Shown: positions 45,638-56,300 of the stretch, in pieces
Layout: every line of letters begins with the position of its first letter
Position numbering within the stretch: position 1 is the first letter of the stretch
Assembly: GCA_022843925.1 (NCBI GenBank)
Contig: JALHMS010000013.1
Span: 7,285 to 71,284 of the forward strand
Direction: 5' to 3'
Source: Burkholderiales bacterium
Lineage (GTDB): Bacteria; Pseudomonadota; Gammaproteobacteria; Burkholderiales; Ga0077523
DNA length: 64,000 bases
The notes under the pieces: generated by a model
Told to the model about the DNA's origin: nothing
What the model saw: only the letters and a program-made list of their open reading frames with translations
Databases searched by the model: none
Translations under genes and position numbers: made by a program

Positions 45638-47302
45638 CTAGAACGCGATCGCCTGCACGTACACGTGCAACACCCACTTCCGGAAATCGGGGCCGCGCGT
45701 GTCCGTCGGGATGCCGAGCGACACCCGGCCCGACATCCATCGCGACACGCTGAACATCAGACCCGTGCCGACGGACGTCAGGTAGTTGTCGGAACTCGGC
45801 CCCACCGTGACCGGCCGCAGCGGGAATGCCCCGCCGTGATCCACGAACACCACGCCTTTCAGCCGGTCGCCGACGACCGTCGAATCGTCGCTCGTCAGCA
45901 GCGGCATCTGCGCTTCGGCGCTGAGGAAGTAGCCGCGATTGCCGACCCGCTGCCCTTCCAGGAAGCCTCGCACCGTCGCGGCACCGCCGATCAGGAACTG
46001 CTCGTAGGGGGGCAGGTCGTGCACGTTCGACAACTGGAAGGCGCCCCGGAACACCCCAGTCACGCCGTTCTGCCATGTCCCCAGCCAGAGCGCATCGGCC
46101 GTGTACTTGATGAAGTCGCGATCGCCGCCGAAGCGCGGCGTGCCCTGGATCACGGTGTGCCGCGTGGACCAGAAGCCGAGTGACGTGGCCCGCTGCATGT
46201 CCGTGCCGAGGAAGAACGAGCGCGTGTCGATCCGCGTCTGGGCGCCGCTGTTGCCGATGTCCGTCACCGTGTCGCGCGTGTTGTATCCGACGGAGAGGTT
46301 CCACCGCGTCACGCCGTCGGCCAGCAGCGGCTGCACGAAGTTCACACCGGCATTGGTCGACTGGCCCGTGATGCCGATCGTGGCGAAGGGGCCGTTGACG
46401 ATGTCGATGCTGCTGTAGTCGTACGACAGACCGAGCCGTGTCCCGAAGCGGGTGAAGGGGAAGTTGTAGGCAAGGCTCGCGGCACGGGTGCCCTCTGCCG
46501 CGGTGAGGAACGCGGTGAACGGATCGCTGTAGCCGAAGACGCTGCGGACGTTGAGGATCGCGCCGGCCCGGATCCGGCCCACGTCGTCGCGGCCCGCGTT
46601 GTCGCCGAAGATCGTTCCCTGGAAGCGCGCAGGTTCGCGCGGCAGGATCGACGCATCGACGACACCGAACTCCTTGCCCGGCTTCAGGGCGGCGGCCACG
46701 CGGAACTCGTTCGTGTTGTTGATGAACGAGAGGTCCTTCTCCAACCGCTTCGTGTCGAGCACCTCGCCCGGCTTCTGGGAGATGCGGCTCAGGATGTAGC
46801 TGTCGCGGATGTAGCGCCCGCCCTCCACGCGCATCTCGCCGAGCCGGCCTTCCACCAGGCGGATCTCGACGCTCCCGTCCTCCACCCTCTGCGGCGGCAG
46901 GAACGCCTGGCAGGTGACGCAGCCGCGATCGCGATACAGCAGGTTGATCGCGCGCACGGCATCGAAGAGATCCTTGATCGTGATCTCCCGTCCTTCCAGC
47001 GGCCTGGTGATCGCGGTGATCTCCTCCGGCTTCAGGAACTTGGACGGCCCCGTCTTCACGCTGTCGACGGTGATCTTCGTGTCGGCACCGGCGGCGTCCT
47101 GGGGTGCGGGCTTCGGCGTCTCGTCGCGGATGACGCCCTCCTCGGTCGGAGCGCCCTCCCGGATGCGCTTCTGCAGTTCGTAGAAGCGCTGGGTGTCCTG
47201 CTGGTCGCGCAGCAGGGAACCGGGGTCGGTCGCGGTCTGGGCGAGGGCGGTGAGGCCCAGGCTGCTGCCGGCGATGAGCGCGGCGAGGCGGAAGCTCTTC
47301 AT
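45638..47302 (-). CDS. Two-partner secretion outer membrane transporter (TpsB; FhaC/ShlB/HecB family)
   Basis: TpsB proteins move a partner TpsA exoprotein across the outer membrane. The 554-residue product has a signal peptide (residues 1-22), a periplasmic linker, two POTRA domains at about 85-250 and a 16-strand barrel. The Omp85 signature is AATVRGFLEGQRVGNRGYF in the barrel, and the last residue is Phe. A CVTC pair (Cys128, Cys131) lies in POTRA 1 and seems to be the only cysteine pair in the protein. It starts 90 bp after the giant exoprotein gene, with GAGGAACC before the ATG, so the two are probably one operon. Confidence 0.93.
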   Translation of the reverse strand: MKSFRLAALIAGSSLGLTALAQTATDPGSLLRDQQDTQRFYELQKRIREGAPTEEGVIRDETPKPAPQDAAGADTKITVDSVKTGPSKFLKPEEITAITRPLEGREITIKDLFDAVRAINLLYRDRGCVTCQAFLPPQRVEDGSVEIRLVEGRLGEMRVEGGRYIRDSYILSRISQKPGEVLDTKRLEKDLSFINNTNEFRVAAALKPGKEFGVVDASILPREPARFQGTIFGDNAGRDDVGRIRAGAILNVRSVFGYSDPFTAFLTAAEGTRAASLAYNFPFTRFGTRLGLSYDYSSIDIVNGPFATIGITGQSTNAGVNFVQPLLADGVTRWNLSVGYNTRDTVTDIGNSGAQTRIDTRSFFLGTDMQRATSLGFWSTRHTVIQGTPRFGGDRDFIKYTADALWLGTWQNGVTGVFRGAFQLSNVHDLPPYEQFLIGGAATVRGFLEGQRVGNRGYFLSAEAQMPLLTSDDSTVVGDRLKGVVFVDHGGAFPLRPVTVGPSSDNYLTSVGTGLMFSVSRWMSGRVSLGIPTDTRGPDFRKWVLHVYVQAIAF

Positions 47303-47350
47303 GGTTCCTCGGAGGGGATGCGCGGGGCGCTATTGAATCAGGTTGGCATC

Positions 47351-47382
47351 CGGCGCGCACGGGGCCAGGCCCGTGCGCGCCG
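47351..47382 (-). promoter_or_regulatory. Strong hairpin between exoprotein and transporter genes
   Basis: A perfect 13-bp stem (CGGCGCGCACGGG and its complement) with a 6-nt loop sits 11 bp after the exoprotein stop. It lacks a T-tract in the direction of transcription, so it is more likely a partial terminator or RNA-processing stem that lowers transporter expression than a full terminator. Confidence 0.6.
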
Positions 47383-47392
47383 ATCGTGGACG

Positions 47393-50300
47393 TCAGCGAC
47401 GCAGACCCAGCGACGGACGACGGGGCAGGGTGATCCGCAGATCGTCCTCGCCGTCGATCGCGCCGTCGTTCCGGCCCAGCACGTTGCCGGGGATGACGAT
47501 CGTCACGCGTCCGGCCGGCGCCGGGGGATCGATGCGGCGTTTCAGGACCTGCTCCAGCGCCGGGTCGTTGACCACGTCCCCGTTCGAGCCCTGGATGCGG
47601 AACTCCGGATTACGGTAGATCACGTTCGCGTTGGTCTCGAACACCTTGGCGTCCTGGAAGTACAGATAGAACGGTGCGGTGGACGAGAGCAGCGCGTCGG
47701 CGCCCGGGCTCAGGGTCGAGAGGACGTTGTCCAGCTTCACCGTGAAGGGCAGGTTATACGCGCTCGAATAGTTCGAGAACGTCGCCTGCCGGCCGATCAG
47801 CGTCTCCATCAGCCGCAGACTCGGGATCCCGCCGGTGACGTTCGCCTCGGCGCTGTACAGCCGGTCGAACTGGATCATCCCGGGCCCCGTGAGGCCGGAG
47901 GTGGACAGACCCGGGAGCGCATTCACGCTGGTCGACATCGCGAGCCCGCCGTCGTTGCCGGCCAGATCGAAGAAGAGCGTGTCGGTGCTCGCGCTCGTCA
48001 CGCTGTCGAAGGCGATGACGTCCGCCCGCGCCACGATGCGGCTGGCCTGTGCGATGGCGGAGAGCACGTGCAGTCTCGCGCCTTCCTCGGCCGCGGTCAG
48101 GTTCGCCTCGGCGAAGGTGAGCTTCCGGATCTCGATGTCGCCTTCGGTGGCGCGGACCGTGACCGTCCGACCCGCGAGTTCGTCGATCGGATCATCGATA
48201 GTGAGTGCGCCCAGCGTGACGTTGCCGGTATCGCTCGTCGCGGTGCCGACGGCGAGGTCGCCGCCCTCGGCGAGCAGTTCGATGCTGCCCGCCTGCGACG
48301 TGACCGACTGCACCGAGAGGTTGCCCTGCCCACCCGCGATGACGCCGATGTCGCCGGACGCCGAGATGAGGTTCCCGGTCGCGATGTCGCCATCGCTCGT
48401 ACGAACGATGATCGCTCCGGTGTCGGACGCGAGGCTCTGCGACATGACCGTTCCCTGGCCTCCTGCCGCGACGAGCATGTCGCCGGATTCGACGCGCGCC
48501 TCCACCACCGACACGTCACCGTCGAGCGCCTCGATCGTGAGGGTGCCCACCCTGGTCTGTGCGCGCTGCACCGTCACGCTGCCCGCAGTGCTGCGCACCG
48601 TGACGTCGCCCTGCGTCGATGCGACGAGGTCGCGGACGCTCACCTTGCCGCCAGCGGCGAGATTCACACCGGTGTCCCCGGACACGGCGTCCACATCGAG
48701 GCCGTTGCCGGCGGACAGCCGGACCACACCGACGGAACGCACCACGCCTGCACGGAGGTCTCCGCCGGCACTCGCCTCGATGTCCCCATCGGCACGGGCC
48801 GTGGTGATGTCGAGGCTTCCCGCGTTCGTCACGTGCACGCTGCCCGTGCCGCCGTCCAGCACGGTCGTCGTCACGTCGAGCGCCAGCGGGGTCACATCGT
48901 TCGTCACACCTCCTGGCGTGACCGTGCCATTGCCGATCCCCTGGCCACCGGAGATCGTCACCACCGCGCCGGTCGAGCGGGCGGTGATCGCGGTGACGGC
49001 ACCGGCGCTGGACAGCACGCGGCCACCGACGTCGACACGCACGGCGTCGCCGCCGGTGTTCGCGGTCTGCAGGGCAGTGATCCGCGCGTCGCCGTCGGAC
49101 TCGACCCGGATCTGCGCGTCGCCCGCGTCGACCTGCGCACCATCCTCCACGACCACGCGATCATCGCCCTTCAGGAGCACCGCGCCTGATCCGGCCTCGA
49201 CCCTGCTGCCGGCTTCGAGGGTCAGCCGGTCTCCGGCGTCGAGAGCCACACCGTTGCGACCGGTGACCGTGTCGGCGACGTTCAGGTCCAGCACCGCCGA
49301 CAGCCCGACGGCGTCTTCCGCCAGGATGCGTCCGAAGCGGATCTCGCCGGTCGGGTTGTGCAGGAACACCGAACCTTCCGTCGACTGCGCCTCGATCGTG
49401 CCGCCGCGCTCGTCCACGGCGACGTCCAGCGCGTTCCGCTTGTCTCCGGTGACGCCGGCCGTGCCGATGCTGCCGCGTGCGGTCAGGAACACCGACTTCG
49501 CCCGGACGTCGAGCAGATCGTCCGCGAACGCCTCACGGATCGTCCCGTCGGAGGTGAGGCGGATCTCGTTCGGCGTGTACAGCGCATCCACCGAAACGTT
49601 GCCGGTGCTGCGCAGGACCATGCCGTCCTGGGCGCGTGCCGTGAGATTGCCGCCGGTCATCGTCACGATGATCGGATTGGCGACGGTGCCGAGGGCGCCG
49701 CGCGCGGCTTCGAGGATCATGTCATCCCCGGACTTCAGGGACGCGCCTGGGATCGGGTTGCCGGCGGCGTCGGTGTGGCTGATGCTGCCCTTCGCCTTCA
49801 CGCGCAACGCGCCGTCGGTGTCGATGGTGGCGAGGCGCAGATCGCCCGTCGAACCCAGGTACACGTCGGTGCTGCCACCGGTCCGTGTACGGTCCACGGT
49901 GATCGAGATGGCGCCGGTCGCATCGATGTTCACGTCGTCGGGGTTGGCGATCGTGAGCCTGATGATGCCCGTGTCCTCGTCGTCCGTCACGACGATGTCG
50001 CGGCGCTCGGCGGCGGCGAGCGCGAGGATCTGCTCATCGGTCAGCGCGATGATCGCCGCCGGGCCGCCCGTCAGATCGAGCACCGTCTCGCGTCCGAGAC
50101 CCTGCACGCCGACACTGCCGTTCGTCACCGAGATGGTGACGTTGCGGCCGCTGATCGACGGGTCCTCCAGGCGGACGTTGGTGTCCGTGGTCTCCTTCAA
50201 CGCCCCGGCGGACAGCGACAGGCGCAACTCGGCTTCCGTCCAGGACGCGCCCTTCGTGAGCTGGCTGGGATCGTTGCTGGTGTCGTAGGTGAAGCGGAAG

Positions 50301-53300
50301 TTCGGATCGAACGCACCGGCGCCGTACTCCCGCGCCCGGTCCAGTTCGAGTTGCAGCACCTGCGCCTCGGTCCACTGCAGCGTGTCGAGGTAGTAGCTGC
50401 GCTCCGCGGCCCGCAGCGTGAAGGGCTGGTCGGGATCGAAGGCCGTGTGGGTGTAGGTCGTGATCGTCCCGCCCTTGCCGTCCGAGACGGTCGACGACCG
50501 CACCTGACGCACCTCCTCCCAGTACGTGCGGTACTCGCGTTCCTTCGCGCGCTCGAACCCCTTGATGGTCGGGTCCGCGAGGGTCTTCGCATCGCCGATG
50601 AGACGCATCTGATTCCAGAGGTTGAGCAGGTCGCTGCGGGTGCGCTGGTCCACCGTCTCCACCGGGTTCACGTCGACGATGCCGCCGTCGACCACGGTGA
50701 TCGCCACGTCGCCGCCGCGGGACACGGCCCTGTCCAGCCACAGGTCTCCCGCCCGCTGGCGCACGGCGATGTCGCCGGCTGCCACGATCGTCAGGCCGTC
50801 GCTGCTTCGCGACCGTCCCACGTCCAGGTCGAGCGCCCGCGTCATGCTGCCGACCGCGCCGTTCGCCGAGAGCAGTGCCACCCGGCCGCCCTTCACGAGG
50901 GTGTTCGCGTCGAGCGCGAGGATGCCGGCGTCGGCGATCAGGCTCACGTTGCCCGACGTGGACGCCAGACGGTCCACCCGGACCTGACCTTCGCCGTGCT
51001 CGATGAAGATGTTGCCGGTGTTCGAGGTGGCTCTCAGGATCGCGCTCTGCGTCACGGCGCCCGTGCCCGGATCGATCACGTCGCGGAACGACGTCCGCAC
51101 CGCCTGCGTCGCGCTGCCCACGCCCGTGGCGCCGTGCAGGTCGAACCGCTGGCTGAACAGCGTGGCGGCCGTGCCGGTGACCTGCACGCTGCCGGCGCTG
51201 CTGGAGATGGTCGTGATGCCGTTCGCGTTGTTGATCGTCTCGCCGATCTGCACCGAGCCCGCCGACGTGACGTTCACGATGCCCTGCGCGAAGCCGAAGA
51301 ACTCGACCGCGATCGGGACCGACGCCGACACGCTGTGCTTGTAGACCTGGCTCACGGGCGTGTTGTAGGTCCAGGTCTTGTCCGTCGTCGTGCTCCAGCA
51401 GACCTCGAACGCGGTGCCCGAGGCGGTGCAGTCGCTGCCCCAGCTGTGCTCCGTGGGCTGGCCGAACTGGGTCTTCGGGCCGGTCTTCTGCGCCCTGTAG
51501 ATGAACCGGTACTCGCCCTCGGGGAGGGTGCCGACCTCCAGGAACTCGCCCTGGAGGAGCGCAACGGGTTGCTTCGTGGTGGCCCCGTAGACGGTCGGCT
51601 GCTGGCCCGGGTCGGGGGCGAGCGCATCCCATCCGAACACGCCATCGACCTTCTTCCGATAGGTCTCCGTCTCCACGAACGTGGCGTTCCGACCGGTCAC
51701 CCAGCTGTACAACCGGTTCTCCAGGGGCTGGTAGGTGGTCGACCAGGTGGTCATCCCGTTGTCGCTTCCGACTCGCGTGTCCCTGACGACCGTGACGCTG
51801 CGCGCGATGTCGCCATTGGCCAGGGTGGTCGCGACCTCCCGCTGGATGAGATTGCCGAGGCGGGAGAGCGTCGTCACCGTCGGGGCGTCGTTCACCATCC
51901 GGGCCGTGTCGCTGATGCGGATCGTGCCTGCGGCACCCACGCCGGTGTCGAGGCGGGCGAGGCGCACCGTGTAGTTCGTCGTGTTGTCGATCGAGATGCG
52001 GCCGTAGCCGTCGATCGCGCGCAGCCTGCCGTTGCCCGTGCTGAAGATGTTGCCGTACACCTCCAGATAGCCGCCTCGCACCGTGACCGGATCGATTTCG
52101 ATCACGCCGTCGGTCGCGTTCCAGTAGACGCGGATCTCGCCGCTCCCGCCGGCCGGCGTGTTGAGCGTGAACTTGCCCGCCCCCGGGAGGTTCGGGATGT
52201 TCCTGGTCAGCGCGTCGTCGATCTTGATCGTGCGGAGCGGGATCCCGCTCTGGATGAGGCCGTTGATGTTGAGCTTGTCGGCCGCGATGAAGACGTTGTT
52301 GCCGACGATCGTCGACCCGATGTCCGAGGCACTGACCGAGAAGCGCTGCGTGAGGCTGATCGGGCCGTCGGTGTTGCTGGACTTCAGCGGCGATCCGCTG
52401 CCGGCCAGCCGCACGATGCCGTACACCGTCTCATTGCCTCTGGCGATGCTGTTCAGCAGTCCGCGCGGCGAGTTGCCGGTGTGCTGGAAACCCCAGACGT
52501 ACTGCTGGATGAAGTCGCCATCGGTGCGCAGGATGACGGTCTGACCTTCGATCTTCGCGCCCGCGATGATCGTCCCGACGCTGGACACCGACACGGGTCC
52601 GAAGGCGTTCAGGACATCGCCGGTCATGTGCACTTCCGAGTCGGGCTTGATGATGTCGCCCTGCTGCGTGCGGGAGCCCTGGAAGCGGTTGTCGATCACG
52701 ATCTGCGGCGCGCTCGGCGCGAGCGTCGTGTCGATGACGGAGAAAGCGGCGATGGCCCCCGGTGCCTGCCGCAGATTCACGTCGGCATTGGCCCCCACGG
52801 GCACGCCGTTGAAGTACACGTTGCCGCCGGCGTCGTCCGGGATCGTGAGCTTGCCGAGCCGCAGGAATCGCTCGGAGAAGTTGGTGATCTCGATCTTCAC
52901 GTCGCCCGGGGCCGAAAGCGCGCCGTTCCCGGCGAACCATCGGCCCGTCACGTCGATGTTGCCGGAGCGGGCGAGGATGTCGTCCACCTCCAGGAAGCTC
53001 ACCCGGATATCGTTGCCGAGTGTCGCGAGCTTGGCTTCCAGGAACGACTTCTCGGCCTCGAATGCGCCTCTCACGCCCGCGTCGGCGCTGTACTGGGAGA
53101 TCAGCTGGTTCAGGGTGACGATGCGATTCTGGATCTGGCGCTGCAGCGTGGTGTTGTCGAGCTGACGGTAGGTCACCCCGTCGCTCAGCGTCACGTTGCC
53201 GACCGCGTCCACGTGCATGAACTGGAGATGGTAGATGCCGGCGTTCACCTCGCCGTCGACGCGCACGCCCGGATTGCCGCGTACCGTGGTCGAGCCGCTC

Positions 53301-56300
53301 TTGATGTCGAGGTTCACGTCGCCGCCGCCCAGCGCGTTGCTGACGGCCGATCCGACTTCCGCCAGGGCCTCGCGATAGAGGTCCTTGCCGATGCCGACGC
53401 CCGTGGCGATGGTCTCGCCGTCGACGGCCGTGAGGTTCACGTGCCGCACGCTGTTCAGCGTCGCGTCGCCGGCCACGAGCACGCGGTTGTTCTGGATGAT
53501 GAAGCTGTCGGCATCGGGGTCGGTCACGACCGGGAATGCGGTCTTGTTCCAGAGATCGGTGCGCGCCGCGACGTTGAGCTTGTTGTCGACGCCGTCGGCG
53601 TTCCTTCCGGCCAGCAGGTTGACGTCGTTCAGCGCGGTGAGGGTCCCGCCGCGCACGTCCACCACGTTGTCCGCCACGAGCCGTGCCGTCGACGTGCCTG
53701 CCGCCGCCCCGGCCAGACCGTAGGTCTTGGCGTTCGACTGCGCGAGGATGCCGGCAGCGTTCGAGTCGACCGGATCCACCGACACCGTGCGCGCGGAGAG
53801 CGTGATGTCGCCGACGCTGTCGATCGTGGCGCCGTCCTCGATGATGACGCGCGCTCGGTTCGGTGCGCCTTCGGTTCCGTACTCGATCTTCGCGTTGGCG
53901 AGCGCGATGGCGATGGCGCCGCCGGCATCGAGCTTCACGCGGTCGTGCGCCTGCACGTCGTTCAGCGCATTCATCACGAGCGCGCCCGGGTGGTCGCGAT
54001 CGCCCTTGATCTCGAACCGGGTGTTGCGGCCCATCTCGCTGCGGGTGTCGTTGACGATGCGCGTGTTGCTCTCGGCAGCGGCCCCGTTCAGGAAGCCGCC
54101 GGAGCCCGACTCGATGTTGTACTTGTCCGCCAGCAGCGGTTTGCGCGTGATGTTGCGCGCCTCGACGAGTGCGTCGAGCGCCTCCACGTTGACGTTGTTG
54201 CCCACCCGCGCCACCACCGTCGCGTTGACGAAGTTGTCCACGCGTGCGCCGCTCGCCCCCACGAGCGAGGCGTTGATGCTGCTCGCGGTGCTGTTGAAGG
54301 CAGCCGTGTGGGTGGCCTGCACCGCCAGTACGCGCACGTCGACGAGCTTCGTGTTGCCGGCGGCGCTGTCGTCGATGCCGGCCGTGGTGGTGCTCAGGCT
54401 GGTGTTGGTGACCTTCGACGCAGACCCCGAGACGAGGCCGCCGCTTCCGGCGATCGAGTCGACGAAGTTGTCGTCTCGGCCGATGGCCTGGACCGCCAGG
54501 GTCCCGCCGGAGACGCTGACGCCGCTGCCGAGGCTCGCGGAGGTGGTCGAGTTCGAGAAAGTCGACGCATCGTTCGATCCGGCGGCGAACACCAGCGAGA
54601 TCGCCACGCCCGTGACCTCGCTCGTCTGCTTCGAATCCGAGACGGCGACCACCGAGGTGCCGGCGAGCTCGTTCGTGAGGCGGTAGCTGCCCGAACCCGC
54701 CTCGCTGCCGGGCAGCGAGATCGCCACGACCTGCGGTCTGTTGCTCGTGGCGGTGGCCTTCTCGAACGAATCCGCGAGCTGCAGCGTCAGGCTGTCCTTC
54801 ACCACTGCGTAGTAGACCGTCTCGTCGGCAAGTCCGGCGACGCCGCTGCCCGAGAACTGCACGGCCGCGCCCGTCGTGAACCCGTGGGCCTCGCCGAATA
54901 CGAGCGTGCTGTCGGCGCCGAGCGAGATGCTGCGGTAGCTCGGGTCGGTGACGGGCACCACGTTCGACACCAACGTGCCGTTGCTGCCGAGAGCGGCCAG
55001 CGAGACGTTGACCGGGACCGTCCCCGTGGGTGTTCCGAGGTCGGCGGTGGATTGGGTGAAGGCGGATGCGAGTCGCAGCGTCCTCGAGTCCACGACCACG
55101 GCAAAGTAGGTCGCGTCGTTGGCGAGGCCGGTGATGCCGGTGCCGCGGTACAGGATCCGCTCGTTCGTCGAGAACCCGTGGTCCTGGTTGAACGACAGGG
55201 TGTCGGCCGTTGCATCGACCGTGACCGTCGCGTTGAGGACGTTGCTGCGGGTCGCCGGCAGGAAGTTGATCCCGGTGAAACTGCCGTCCTCGCCCTGCGC
55301 TCCGGTGGCGGGTGCCAGCGCGAGCGAAAGGTTCGTGGTGAGCCGTACGGTCTGCGCGTCCAGTACGTTGACCACGTAGGTCTGCCCGTCCGTCAGGTTG
55401 GGGATGCGGGCATCCGGATCGGTCGGGGCCCGATAGACGATGCTCTGACCCGTGCTGAGGCCGTGTGCGCTGGTGAAGCGGATCTGGTCCGACGCGGAAC
55501 TGTTGGGGAAGCCGGCCACGACGGCGGCATTCGTGATCACCGGCGCGTCGGTGGTCGAGCGGAACGTGGCCACGTAGCTCGCGCCCGATCCGAAGCGCAG
55601 GTACGTGCTGTTGTCCACCAGCAGCTTGAAGGCGGTGTCGCTCACCCGCTCCACGACGTAGACCTGATCGAGCGACAGGCCGTCGATGCCGCCGCCGGTG
55701 TAGCGCACCACGTCGCCGGTCTTGAAGCCGTGGCCGGCGGCGACCGTGATCACGTGATCGTCACTCTCCACCGTGAGCGTCGCGTTCAGGAGCGAGGTCC
55801 CGGTCGCGTCCGCGCCGAGGAAGGTCTGGCCGCCGACCGCACTACCGGAGGCGGTGGTGGCGATGTCCTTCACGGTCGCCGTGATCTGCTCGAGCGTGAA
55901 GGTGGTCGGGTCCTTCACGGTGACGACGTAGGTCTCGCCGTCGTTCAGCCCGGGGATGCCCGGGGACGAGCCCCGGTCGTAGACCACCCGGTCGCCGGTG
56001 ACGAAGTTGTGCTCGTTGCTCGACGCGATCGAGTTGTCGGTGGCGTCCACCTTGAGCGCGCCGCTGGACCGGACCGCACCCGTGGTGGCGTTCAGCAACT
56101 GCACGCCGGTCACCGTGCCGTCGCCGGGGACCTGCGCGAGGGTCAGGGCGATCGGGGCGGGGGAGGTGAGGGAACTCGCGAGCTGGACCGTGTTGGGCGA
56201 TCTGGGATCGAGCACCACGAAGTAGGTCTCGCCCGTCGTCAGGCCGTTGATGCCGGTGCCGCGGTAGACGACCCGCTGGCCGTTCACCAGACGCGGATTG

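Noticed and set aside
44465-46183. Repetitive proteins encoded by array B
   Set aside because: The translations repeat every 43 residues because of the DNA period, are open on both strands, and have no start signals or domains.
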